64,000 nucleotides of DNA, from the NCBI RefSeq assembly GCF_019145435.1, contig NZ_JAHSTS010000001.1, positions 2,556,001-2,620,000 on the forward strand. The letters run 5' to 3'. Position 1 is the stretch's first letter. Each line of letters opens with the position of its first letter. The translations under genes and the position numbers were made by a program. This document shows, in pieces, positions 8,340-15,968 of the stretch. The DNA comes from Pseudomonas ekonensis (GTDB taxonomy: Bacteria; Pseudomonadota; Gammaproteobacteria; Pseudomonadales; Pseudomonadaceae). Under the pieces are notes generated by a model. It had not been told where the DNA came from, searched no databases, and worked only from the letters and a program-made list of their open reading frames with translations.

Positions 8340-8457
8340 CTTTACCTTCCTAGCGCCTAGCGGACTAATTTCCGATAGGCAGCAAAGGTATTCTTGAGGC
8401 ATGGAAAAATCGGTACCCTAAAGGGATTATCGATAGTCCGATCAGGCCAGGTAACGA

Positions 8458-9426
8458 ATGAAAAGGGTTGCAATCCTGTCGTACGACGGCTGCTGGGCCA
8501 TGGGCGTTTTTTCCGTGACAGACTTTTTTCGGATAGTGGCGCTACTTGAGCAGCATCTTGGGCTGACACAACGCTATGCAGTCGACGTGCTTTCCGCCGA
8601 CGGCGCTGCCGTTTACGCCGCAAGCGGCCATAAGATTCAGCCCGATGCCGCCATCACCGATACCGGTCACTATGACCTGCTGGTTATCCCGCCCATCGAG
8701 GGTGTGCGCCTTGCTGCCGGTTTCACCCCCGAACCCCATGTGCTTACGTGGCTGGCCGCTCGGCGCGAGGCCGGTACTCATTTATTAGCCATGACCACCG
8801 GGGTTTGCTTTTTGGCCGCTGCCGGTTTCGCGCAGCATCAGCTACTGGCTACACACTGGGCCTATGCCCGCCAGCTGAAAAAATGCTACCCGGCCAGCCA
8901 GTTCGTCACTCAGCAACCCTTCCTCCAGAGTGGCGGCATCTGGAGCACCGGAACCTTGAACGGCAGTTTCGATGCGTTACTGGAAATTCTCGCACAGGAG
9001 CGTGGCGACCAATTTTCGCAACTGTGCGCTACCCATCTGTTGGTCTCCGGGCCTGAACGCCTCAATCCCATCCTTCCAGGTCATCGCAATCATTGCGACG
9101 AGCTGATGTTAAGGCTACAGGGCTGGATTGAGCTGCATCACGCCAAAACGCTCACCATTGAACGCATGGCACGGGAAGTCGGCCTAGCCGAGCGTACGCT
9201 GAAACGCCGCTTCCAACAGGCGACCCAACTGTCCCCTAACCTCTACACCCAGAAAGTACGGATCGACAAAGCCAAGAAGCTGCTACTGGCCACCGATCTT
9301 TCCGTCAAGGCGATTGCCTATGAAGTGGGTTACGAGAACGTAAGCTTCTTTGTGCGACTGTTCAAAACCCATACGGAGCAAACACCAGCGCAGTGGCGCA
9401 CGTGCAAGGTCGCAATCACGTCTTAG
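8458..9426 (+). CDS. GlxA family transcriptional regulator (DJ-1/PfpI domain plus AraC HTH)
   Basis: A 322-residue regulator. Residues about 3-180 form a DJ-1/PfpI-like amidase domain beginning VAILSYDGCWAMGVFSVTDF, with the MTTGVCFLAAAG elbow where catalytic members keep their cysteine. Residues about 220-315 form an AraC double helix-turn-helix (MAREVGLAERTLKRRFQQAT, then IAYEVGYENVSFFVRLFK). Such proteins sense small nitrogenous or hydrophobic compounds and activate nearby catabolic genes. The gene diverges from the thioesterase-hydrolase operon across 118 nt (8340-8457), a likely shared control region. Base composition is a little more AT-rich than in flanking core genes. Confidence 0.85.
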   Translation: MKRVAILSYDGCWAMGVFSVTDFFRIVALLEQHLGLTQRYAVDVLSADGAAVYAASGHKIQPDAAITDTGHYDLLVIPPIEGVRLAAGFTPEPHVLTWLAARREAGTHLLAMTTGVCFLAAAGFAQHQLLATHWAYARQLKKCYPASQFVTQQPFLQSGGIWSTGTLNGSFDALLEILAQERGDQFSQLCATHLLVSGPERLNPILPGHRNHCDELMLRLQGWIELHHAKTLTIERMAREVGLAERTLKRRFQQATQLSPNLYTQKVRIDKAKKLLLATDLSVKAIAYEVGYENVSFFVRLFKTHTEQTPAQWRTCKVAITS

Positions 9427-9547
9427 ACGTACTCGATGGTGAGTGTTCTGAAGGGTAACTATTGGCCGGAAGCTGCCTGCCGTGGGGGCACCGGCCACCC
9501 AAAGCAGACAGATCGACCCAGAACTTGAGTCGATCTATCAATGCCGG

Positions 9548-10066
9548 TCAGAAACGCCAGTCCGCAGCGTGAACGACACGACAGAATGGGCCCGCCAGGG
9601 TTGCATTGTGATGAGCGACGATACTTTCAGCCTTCAAAGCGGGAGTGTCGGTGCAGGTATGACCATCGGCGATCAGCACTGCATCGAATCCTAGATCTCG
9701 TGCGGCGCGGCAGGTGCTATCGACACAATACTGGGTCTTCATTCCGGCAATAACCACGCCTTGGGAACCACAAGCCTTAAGTTGATCGGCCAGGTCAGTC
9801 ATGGCGAAAGCGTTAGGTCGGCTTTTTTCGAAAATCACTTCGTCGCCCCTCAGCAACAGTTCCTCCACCAGTTGCGTCAACGGGCTTCCTGGTTCGATAG
9901 GCGAGCCGGGCGTCCCAACGTGGCGGGCAAGAAAAATTGGCGCGCCGGCGCTGCGGGCTTTATCCAACAGACTATTCAACGTGCTTAGCAGTGCCTCACC
10001 AGCCCATGGTTTTTCTGGGCCATGAAACAATCCGACCTGCATATCGAGAATCAACAGTGCATGCAT
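9548..10066 (-). CDS. Cysteine hydrolase, isochorismatase family
   Basis: A 172-residue isochorismatase-superfamily hydrolase. The triad is visible: D8 in LLILDMQ, K81 in IFEKSRPNAF, and C114 in TQYCVDSTCR. Family members hydrolyse isochorismate, nicotinamide, N-carbamoyl compounds or ureides; the sequence does not settle which. It converges with the GlxA-type regulator (121 nt gap). Upstream on its own strand, at 10105-10232, lies a threonine-codon-rich leader peptide followed by a terminator hairpin. Its transcription therefore appears to be controlled by attenuation that responds to charged tRNA-Thr, which has not been described for this family as far as I know. Confidence 0.85.
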   Translation of the reverse strand: MHALLILDMQVGLFHGPEKPWAGEALLSTLNSLLDKARSAGAPIFLARHVGTPGSPIEPGSPLTQLVEELLLRGDEVIFEKSRPNAFAMTDLADQLKACGSQGVVIAGMKTQYCVDSTCRAARDLGFDAVLIADGHTCTDTPALKAESIVAHHNATLAGPFCRVVHAADWRF

Positions 10067-10104
10067 AGTGCTTTTCCTTGCGTTTGGGCCAGCGACACAA
10101 GGGC

Positions 10105-10140
10105 AAAAGAAAAGGCCCTATCCATCACTGGCGGGCCTTT
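10105..10140 (-). terminator. Attenuator (terminator hairpin) before the isochorismatase-family gene
   Basis: On the minus strand AAAGGCCC (10140-10133) pairs with GGGCCTTT (10118-10111) around a 14-nt loop and is followed by TCTTTT (10110-10105), a classic intrinsic terminator. It stands between the leader peptide and the hydrolase start at 10066, so it would end transcription before the gene. Its upstream arm, read on as GGCCCGCC, can instead pair with GGCGGG in the leader, giving the alternative antiterminator fold expected of an amino-acid attenuator. Confidence 0.8.
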
Positions 10141-10172
10141 GAAGTTCGTGCATTATTGGCTCACGACACCTC

Positions 10173-10232
10173 TCACGACCCGCCTCGGGCGGTCGTGGTA
10201 GTGGTGGTCGAGGCAATACGTAGCTGATTCAT
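10173..10232 (-). CDS. Threonine-rich leader peptide of a transcription attenuator
   Basis: ATG at 10232 opens a 19-residue frame, MNQLRIASTTTTTTARGGS, ending in TGA at 10173. The six consecutive threonine codons are ACC ACC ACT ACC ACG ACC. The codons lie in the 5' arm of a hairpin (CACGACC pairing with GGTCGTG, plus GCC with GGC). A ribosome stalled for threonine would cover this arm and free GGCGGG to pair with the terminator arm at 10133-10140. This is the standard logic of the E. coli thr leader. The ribosome site is weak: no clear AGG precedes the ATG. The elements are seen directly; threonine control is inferred. Confidence 0.7.
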   Translation of the reverse strand: MNQLRIASTTTTTTARGGS

Positions 10233-10507
10233 AAGTGGGACAGTATCTGCACGGTGCCCGGTTGGCAAGGGAACAAGATCTAGGCGATGGCTACTTCTTG
10301 TATTGCTCGTAGGGGGCCGCTTCTGGCCGTTTGCTGCCCTCAACCACCGGCAGCCATGGGTCGAAAGATGTCTTTCGGTAAAGACATCGGGACGTCACTA
10401 CACCCCGCACGAACCCGGTAGCAACGTGGAGATGGGAATCACCTGAGTCGTTGCGCATTTGATAGGTCATCGTCATTCTGGAGGCGACGATCTTTGAGGA
10501 AATTGAA
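10233..10507. other. Intergenic stretch between the attenuator and the orphan gene
   Basis: With the attenuator it makes up a 440-nt gap without a sizeable annotated gene. On the minus strand a possible promoter for the leader (TTGCCA, 17 nt, TACTGT at about 10242-10270) lies close to the leader ATG. An open minus frame (10291-10476, about 61 residues) exists but has no ribosome site and no recognisable features. A GAGGA ribosome site at 10496-10500 belongs to the rightward orphan gene. Confidence 0.4.
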
Positions 10508-10918
10508 GTGGACATTGACCGTCTTTTAAAAAAACGGCAACTGAACGTGCAAGAGCAAAATGCTCTTGTGGCCCACAGACTCATGGTAACCGCCAAAGCT
10601 TGGTTGGCCAGAGGGATTCCCCTCGCCTTAAGAAACTATGGTGAGTCGAAAGGCATTAGGTGGTCAGAAACCGTCGTACTAAATCTTGAAGTCGACTTTC
10701 CCGGTATGCCCAGCCTTTATGGTCTTCTGCTCACTCATGCAGAGCGGTTCATAGAGTTTGAAATTGATACCGATAACACTCATAGGTATGTGGAATCGGT
10801 AAGTCAATGGGAGGATATTTCTGCTAATCAGGACTACGCGTCCCGCAAGCGCGGCACTGGAAAAGGCTTCGCAGCAATTGCACTCCAGGTGAGGCGCGAA
10901 CTTTTATGCGACTTGTAG
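10508..10918 (+). CDS. Hypothetical protein
   Basis: A 136-residue soluble protein starting at a GTG with GAGGA 7 nt upstream. It has an N-terminal Lys/Arg/Gln-rich helix (LLKKRQLNVQEQNALVAHRL), a mixed alpha/beta middle, an acidic segment FIEFEIDTDNTHRYVES, and a basic SRKRGTGKGF loop near the end. No family is recognised. Codon use is more AT-rich than in the neighbouring core genes, and it lies at the right end of the accessory block that begins with the broken MFS gene. It stands alone, so context gives no function. Confidence 0.6.
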   Translation: MDIDRLLKKRQLNVQEQNALVAHRLMVTAKAWLARGIPLALRNYGESKGIRWSETVVLNLEVDFPGMPSLYGLLLTHAERFIEFEIDTDNTHRYVESVSQWEDISANQDYASRKRGTGKGFAAIALQVRRELLCDL

Positions 10919-10991
10919 GTATGAATCACGGTAGCTGAAATTATATTGTTGATCGGAAGCAGCTTTTGCGCCGATTACTCACGAAAATAGC

Positions 10992-11049
10992 GTCTGCTTT
11001 TGGCCGATAGCAGTCGTTAGTGAGCGATAGCTTCCGCCCAAAAGCAGAC
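10992..11049. repeat. Long inverted repeat GTCTGCTTTTGG / CCAAAAGCAGAC
   Basis: A perfect 12-bp inverted repeat (10992-11003 and 11038-11049) separated by 34 nt. Sequences of the type GTCTGCTTTTGGCCGAT recur between genes in many Pseudomonas genomes, so this is probably one copy of a dispersed repeat and not a gene-specific site. It lies in the gap between the orphan gene and the cupin gene (10919-11170), where nothing else was recognised. Confidence 0.5.
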
Positions 11050-11170
11050 CTTTACCTTCTCTGCGGCACGAGAATGCTCCTGCAATCCCGCCGTGCTCAG
11101 GTGCAGGGAGAGCGCTTAAAAAGGGTCTCGTACAGATCAAAACGGCAATAGCTCGACGAGCAACCCCACC

Positions 11171-11515
11171 TCACCCCAACCTGACAACATCCACCGAAAC
11201 CTCCCGAGCCACCTCCGCCCCCCGATTCTCCAGCCAGTGCGTGGTGTTCCTGTCCTCCGGCCAGCCGGCACCCGGCCCGTAGTCCGTGGCGATGCCGTTG
11301 CGGTGATCGGTGATCGTGCCTTGCAGAATGAACACCATGCCGGGCCTGTCCTTGTGGTCATGGACCGGGCCGAATACGCCGCCGGGTTCAATGGTCACCA
11401 GGCGCATGCGCAGTTGCCGCCCTGCCATGCCTTCGATCTCCGGGCCCAGGTCCAGGGCCGCCAGCAACTCCACGGTGACACCTTGGGTTTCCGGGGCCGT
11501 GTGTTCGCCGCTCAT
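11171..11515 (-). CDS. Cupin domain-containing protein
   Basis: A 114-residue single-domain cupin. The first cupin motif is seen as GPVHDHKDRPGMVFILQGTI (metal-binding histidines and a glutamine in the usual glutamate region), and the second as THWLENRG with one histidine. The ATG at 11515 has GGAGG 8 nt upstream, better than an open start at 11548. Small cupins of this type are often uncharacterised dioxygenase- or isomerase-like proteins, or bind a small ligand. The gene follows the LysR gene on the same strand at 82 nt distance. Function unknown. Confidence 0.72.
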   Translation of the reverse strand: MSGEHTAPETQGVTVELLAALDLGPEIEGMAGRQLRMRLVTIEPGGVFGPVHDHKDRPGMVFILQGTITDHRNGIATDYGPGAGWPEDRNTTHWLENRGAEVAREVSVDVVRLG

Positions 11516-11597
11516 TTCGGTGTCCTCCGCAAAAAGACAGGGCCTCATCAGCAGTAGACACCTTGAAGGCCTTCAGCGGGCGATAAGCGACAACCGG

Positions 11598-12524
11598 TCA
11601 GACGGCCCAAGGCGCCGCAGGGACGAACTTCGACTCGATCCACTGCTTGAACGCGACCACCGTCGCACTGGGAAACCGCGCCGAAGGCCTGACCAGATAG
11701 ACGCCGCCCGGCGTATCGAGCTGCCAGTCGGCGAGCACCTGGCGCAGCCTTCCGGCGGCGATGTCGCGGCTCATCAGCCAGTCGCCGGCGCCGAGGATGC
11801 CCTCGTCGGCGCAGGCCGCCGCCAGCAGGGATTCGCTGTCGTTGGCGGTCAGGTTGCCGCTGGGCGTCACGGTCTGGATTTCGTCGCCCCGGTGCAGGCG
11901 CCAGTGCGGAAAGGACGCGAGGCCGCTGAAGCGAAGGCAGTTGTGCCGGAGCAGGTCCTGGGGCGTTTCGGGCACGCCGTGCCGCTCCAGGTAGGCCGGT
12001 GAGGCGCAGAGTATCCGGCGGTGGTCGCACAGTTTTTTGGCGACCAGTCGGCTGTCTTCCAGCGCGCCGATGCGGATGGCCGCGTCGAACCCTTCGTCGA
12101 TGATGTCCACCCGCCGTTCGCTGTAGTCGGCGTAGACCGAGACCTGCGGATACGCCTTGAGAAACGCCGGCAGCATCGGCCCCAGCCAACGCCGGCCCAT
12201 GGCCGCCGGCAACGCGAGGCGCAAGGTGCCACGCACCTCACCCGCCGCCTCTGCCGTCTGTTGCTGCGCTTCCTCCAGCAGTTCGATGGCCGTGCGCAGG
12301 CGCTGTTCCAGCCGCAGGCCCGCCTCGGTGATGCGCACCTGTCGGGTGGAACGCTCGACCAACCGCACGCCCAAGCGCGCCTCCATGGCGGCGAGGCGTT
12401 TGGAGACCACCGTCGGGTGCCGTTGCAGCACCCGGCCGGCGCCGACGAACGAGCCTTGCGCGGCCACGGCCAGGAACGCCGCGACCTCGTCGCTGTGCTG
12501 ATGACTCAGGACATCCAGATTCAT
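11598..12524 (-). CDS. LysR family transcriptional regulator
   Basis: A 308-residue LysR regulator. The winged HTH occupies about residues 10-70 (FLAVAAQGSFVGAGRVLQRHPTVVSKRLAAME), and the substrate-binding domain starts near residue 95 (GTLRLALPAAMGRRWLGPML) with the usual DIIDEGFDAAIRIG strand. Its start overlaps the end of the quinone oxidoreductase gene by 4 nt, so both are co-transcribed. LysR genes are more often divergent from their targets; here the regulator is downstream and translationally coupled. The inducer is unknown, although a link to the oxidoreductase is likely. Confidence 0.88.
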   Translation of the reverse strand: MNLDVLSHQHSDEVAAFLAVAAQGSFVGAGRVLQRHPTVVSKRLAAMEARLGVRLVERSTRQVRITEAGLRLEQRLRTAIELLEEAQQQTAEAAGEVRGTLRLALPAAMGRRWLGPMLPAFLKAYPQVSVYADYSERRVDIIDEGFDAAIRIGALEDSRLVAKKLCDHRRILCASPAYLERHGVPETPQDLLRHNCLRFSGLASFPHWRLHRGDEIQTVTPSGNLTANDSESLLAAACADEGILGAGDWLMSRDIAAGRLRQVLADWQLDTPGGVYLVRPSARFPSATVVAFKQWIESKFVPAAPWAV

Positions 12525-13495
12525 GGCTTGAGAATGATCGCCCCCGATGATCGTCCGGACTCCAGGTCCGCGTGCGCCCGCGCCGCGTCGGCCAACGGGT
12601 AGGCCGCCCGGATGCGGGGCTTGATGATACCCGCCTCGACCGCCGCCAGCACATCCTGCGCCCGTGCCTGGTATTCGGCGTCGGTGGCCGTGTGCGCCGC
12701 GAGCGAAGGACGCGTCAGGAACAGGGAGCCCTTGGCGTTGAGCGTGGCCAGCTCCACCGCCGCCGGCACGCCGGACGACGCCCCGAACGACACCATCAGG
12801 CCGCGCGGGCGCAGGCTGTCCAACGACGCCTGGAAGGACACGCGCCCGATGGGGTCGTAGACCACGTCCACCTTCTGCCCGTCAGTGATGCGCGAGACCT
12901 GCGCCGCCAAGGTGTCCGGATCGAACACCAGCACCTCGTCGCAACCGGACGCCCGGGCCTTCTCGACACTGGCCTGCCTCGACACCACGCCGATCACCCT
13001 GGCGCCCAGGTGTTTCGCCCACGGCGCCATGATCTCGCCCAAACCGCCCGCCACGCCGTACAGCAGCACCGTGGTGCCCGGCCCCACCGGATACGTGGAC
13101 TTGAGCAGGTACTGGGCCGTGATGCCCTTGAACAGCACGGCGGCGGCCTCATCGAAAGTCAGCGTGTCCGGGATCTTCACTAGCCGCTGTGCGGGAAACA
13201 ACCGGGCCGAGGCGTAAGCGCCCAACGGGCCGGTGGCGTAGGCGACACGGTCGCCGACCTGCACAGTGCCGACGCCCTCGCCCACCGCCGCCACACGCCC
13301 GGCCCCTTCCAGGCCCAGCCCGGACGGCAGCGCAACGGGCACCGCGCCCTTGCGTTGGGTCACGTCGAGGTAGTTGACGCCGATGGCTTCCTGCCGGAGC
13401 CAGACCTCGCCGGGGCCGGGCGACAGCTCGTCGAGGGTGTCCAGGGTCAACACGTCGGGCGCGCCGGCCCGGTCAAAACGGATCGCTGAAACCAT
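12521..13495 (-). CDS. Quinone oxidoreductase family (zinc-independent MDR)
   Basis: A 324-residue medium-chain reductase of the NADPH:quinone oxidoreductase (QOR) type. GVNYLDVTQRKG and GLGLEGAGRVAAVG are typical of the N-terminal catalytic domain. The NADPH-binding region has LLYGVAGGLGEIMAPWAKHLGARVIG. Cysteine ligands for zinc are absent, as expected for QOR. AAGGAAAA precedes the ATG at 13495. Enzymes of this type reduce quinones or enones by one or two electrons. It forms an overlapping unit with the LysR gene downstream. Confidence 0.87.
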   Translation of the reverse strand: MVSAIRFDRAGAPDVLTLDTLDELSPGPGEVWLRQEAIGVNYLDVTQRKGAVPVALPSGLGLEGAGRVAAVGEGVGTVQVGDRVAYATGPLGAYASARLFPAQRLVKIPDTLTFDEAAAVLFKGITAQYLLKSTYPVGPGTTVLLYGVAGGLGEIMAPWAKHLGARVIGVVSRQASVEKARASGCDEVLVFDPDTLAAQVSRITDGQKVDVVYDPIGRVSFQASLDSLRPRGLMVSFGASSGVPAAVELATLNAKGSLFLTRPSLAAHTATDAEYQARAQDVLAAVEAGIIKPRIRAAYPLADAARAHADLESGRSSGAIILKP

Positions 13496-13686
13496 GGGGG
13501 TTTTCCTTGCTGTCAGAAGCGGTCTTCAAAGGGTGGGTCGAGTATGGGAATTCGCTTCTTCGCCAACAATGAGGCCTCTTGCAGATCATTACTGCACCCT
13601 TTACAGCAATCCAACAAACCGGACATTGACCTGAACCGGCCAAGCATCGAACATTCGCCGCGAACCTCTGAATGAAAGAAACGGGC

Positions 13687-14754
13687 ATGAACCTCGAAAA
13701 AATCAAAGGACGATTGGCGTTCCTGCGCGAAGCAGAAAAGCTCAAAAGCGTGCTGCGCAGCGCCCATACCGCCGCCGGACGCCCGGAAAGCACCGCCGAA
13801 CACAGTTGGCGCCTGTGCCTGATGGCCATTGCCTTCGAAGACGAGCTGACCGGCCTCGACCTCTCCAGAATCCTCAAGCTGTGCGTCATCCATGACCTGG
13901 GCGAAGCCATCAGCGGCGACATTCCCGCCATCAACAAGGTCTCGTTCCCCGACAAGAGCGAGCAGGAAAAGAACGACCTGCTGCTGTTGACCCAGGCACT
14001 GGACGCGCCCCTGCGGGACGACATCCTCGCGCTGTGGGACGACTACGAACACGGACGCTCCGCCGAGGCCCAGGCGGTGAAGGCGCTGGACAAGCTGGAG
14101 ACGATCCTGCAGCACACCCAGGGCGCCAACCCGCCCGACTTCAACTACGCGTTCAACCTGACCTACGGCAAGCGCTACACCGACGCCACGCCGCTGTTTC
14201 AGACCCTGCGCGCCCTGATCGACCAGGACACCAAAGAACGGATCGGCATGAACCTCTCAATCCGCAAAGAACAGCCCCAAGACGTCGAGACCATCGCCCG
14301 CCTCACCGAAGCGGCGTTCCGCGACGCCGAGCACTCCAGCCACACCGAGCACTTCATCGTCGACGCCCTGCGCCGCGCCGGCCAATTGAGCCTGTCGTTG
14401 GTGGCGCAAGAAAACGGCGCGATCGTCGGCCATGTGGCCCTGTCGCCGGTCACGGTGTCGGACGGAGCCACGGGCTGGTACGGCCTCGGGCCGATTTCCG
14501 TGTGGCCGGAGCGTCACGGCCAGGGCATCGGCGCGGCGCTGATGAAAGCGGCCCTGAGCGGGCTGCGGGAACTGGGCGGCGCCGGTTGCGTGCTGCTGGG
14601 CGATCCCGGCTACTACGCACGTTTCGGCTTCAAGCCCCAACCGGGCCTCGAATTGCCGGGGGTTCCGGCCGAGTACTTCCAGGCGCTGGCGCTGGGCGAC
14701 GCGGTGCCGACAGGCGTGGTGCGCTACCACGAGGCCTTCGACGCCACCGAATGA
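13687..14754 (+). CDS. HD-domain hydrolase fused to GNAT N-acetyltransferase
   Basis: A 355-residue two-domain protein. Residues about 1-187 form an HD phosphohydrolase of the YfbR-like type, with metal ligands in AEHSWRL (H39), IHDLGE (H69-D70) and KALDKLE (D135). Residues about 188-355 form a GNAT domain (MNLSIRKEQPQDVETIARL, acetyl-CoA loop RHGQGIGAALM, then GDPGYYARFGF) resembling YhbS. The boundary falls at an internal ATG (14248) with no stop codon before it. Both halves look intact. The ATG at 13687 matches the usual HD N-terminus MNLEKIKGRLAF; 13672 is a possible earlier start. The HD half probably hydrolyses nucleoside monophosphates. The acetylation target is unknown. Confidence 0.8.
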   Translation: MNLEKIKGRLAFLREAEKLKSVLRSAHTAAGRPESTAEHSWRLCLMAIAFEDELTGLDLSRILKLCVIHDLGEAISGDIPAINKVSFPDKSEQEKNDLLLLTQALDAPLRDDILALWDDYEHGRSAEAQAVKALDKLETILQHTQGANPPDFNYAFNLTYGKRYTDATPLFQTLRALIDQDTKERIGMNLSIRKEQPQDVETIARLTEAAFRDAEHSSHTEHFIVDALRRAGQLSLSLVAQENGAIVGHVALSPVTVSDGATGWYGLGPISVWPERHGQGIGAALMKAALSGLRELGGAGCVLLGDPGYYARFGFKPQPGLELPGVPAEYFQALALGDAVPTGVVRYHEAFDATE

Positions 14755-14894
14755 GCCCCCACCGGCAGCCCGGTCCCGCCGGGCTGCTACACTCTCGACG
14801 CCTTGCGTTATGTTCCGATGTGCTCCCCTGACTGTTCCCGCAGCGCTCGCCGTTCGGGTCGTCGTCCCCCCGTTTCGCCAACCGGAGGTGTCCC

Positions 14895-15926
14895 ATGAGC
14901 AACAGTACCGAACTCTCGTCCTTCACCGGCTGGGCCGCCACCGCCGCCGGCGCGCCCCTTGAACGCTACAGCTACGATCCCGGCCCGTTGGGCGACGAAG
15001 ACGTCGAAGTGGCCGTGGAATACTGCGGCGTCTGCCACTCCGACCAGTCGCTGATCGACAACGATTGGGGCATCAGCCAATACCCGTTCATTCCCGGCCA
15101 TGAGGTGGTCGGCAAGATCGTGCGCACCGGCGCCCAGGTGCGTGGTCTTGAGGTCGGTCAGCGGGTCGGCATCGGCTGGTACAAGGGCAGTTGCATGCAC
15201 TGCCCGTCCTGCATGGGCGGTTCCCATAACCTGTGCAGCACCGCCCGGCCCACCATCATCGGCAGCCACGGCGGGTTCGCCGACCGCGTGCGCAGTCACT
15301 GGGCCTGGGCCTTGAAGATTCCCGCAGGGCTCGACCCGGCGCTGGCCGGGCCGCTGTTCTGCGCCGGCTCCACGGTGTTCAACCCGCTGGTGGAGTTCGG
15401 CGTCAAACCCACCGACCGCGTGGGCGTGGTGGGGATCGGCGGGCTCGGTCACCTGGCGTTGCGCTTCCTCAATGCCTGGGGCTGCGAGGTCACGGCGTTC
15501 ACCTCCTCCTTGAGCAAGCAGGACGAAGCCAAGCGCCTCGGCGCCCACAACGTGGTGGCCTCCACCGACAGCGCCGCGCTCAAGGCCATCGCCGGCACCC
15601 TGGACTTCCTGCTGGTCACCGCCAACGCCAACCTCGACTGGTCGGCGATGCTCGCCACGCTGCGCGGCCGGGGCCGTCTGCACTTTGTCGGCATCGTGCC
15701 CAGCGCGATTCCGGTGCATGTGTTCGAACTGATACCCCAGCAAAAGGTCCTGTCCGCCTCGCCGGTCGGCTCCCCCGCCGCCACTGCGACCATGCTGGAG
15801 TTCTGCGCCCGGCACCAGATCGTGCCGCAGGTCGAGCACTTCCCGATGAGCCGGGTCAACGAGGCCGTCGACCACTTGCGCAGCGGCAAGGCGCGGTATC
15901 GCATTGTGCTGGATGCGAGCCGGTGA
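14895..15926 (+). CDS. NAD(P)-dependent zinc alcohol dehydrogenase (YahK/Ahr-like)
   Basis: A 343-residue medium-chain alcohol dehydrogenase. Catalytic zinc ligands are C44 (YCGVCHSD), H69/E70 (PGHEVVG) and C156 (FCAGST). The structural zinc is held by C100, C103, C106 and C114. The cofactor motif is GVVGIGGLGHLALR. The spacing matches the cinnamyl-alcohol/aldehyde reductase group that includes YahK and Ahr, which reduce a broad range of aldehydes with NADPH. GGAGG precedes the ATG. The gene stands alone. It converges with selC, separated by a hairpin. Confidence 0.87.
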   Translation: MSNSTELSSFTGWAATAAGAPLERYSYDPGPLGDEDVEVAVEYCGVCHSDQSLIDNDWGISQYPFIPGHEVVGKIVRTGAQVRGLEVGQRVGIGWYKGSCMHCPSCMGGSHNLCSTARPTIIGSHGGFADRVRSHWAWALKIPAGLDPALAGPLFCAGSTVFNPLVEFGVKPTDRVGVVGIGGLGHLALRFLNAWGCEVTAFTSSLSKQDEAKRLGAHNVVASTDSAALKAIAGTLDFLLVTANANLDWSAMLATLRGRGRLHFVGIVPSAIPVHVFELIPQQKVLSASPVGSPAATATMLEFCARHQIVPQVEHFPMSRVNEAVDHLRSGKARYRIVLDASR

Positions 15927-15929
15927 TCG

Positions 15930-15952
15930 GCAGGCCTTCAGGTAAGGCCTGC
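15930..15952. terminator. Hairpin between the convergent adh and selC genes
   Basis: GCAGGCCTT (15930-15938) pairs perfectly with AAGGCCTGC (15944-15952) around a 5-nt loop. It begins 3 nt after the adh stop codon and faces the end of selC. No long T run follows on either strand, although ATTTTT lies at the selC side, so it is a weak bidirectional terminator at best. Confidence 0.4.
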
Positions 15953-15968
15953 GCAGCGGCCCCAAAAA

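Noticed and set aside
10291..10476. A 61-codon minus-strand frame in the gap before the orphan gene
   Set aside because: No ribosome site, no recognisable motifs, and it lies upstream of the attenuator promoter without clear relation; kept only as a note.
14766..14786. Hairpin CAGCCCGG/CCGGGCTG after the HD-GNAT gene as a terminator
   Set aside because: The stem is perfect, but there is no T tract and it lies close to the adh promoter region; evidence too weak to list.
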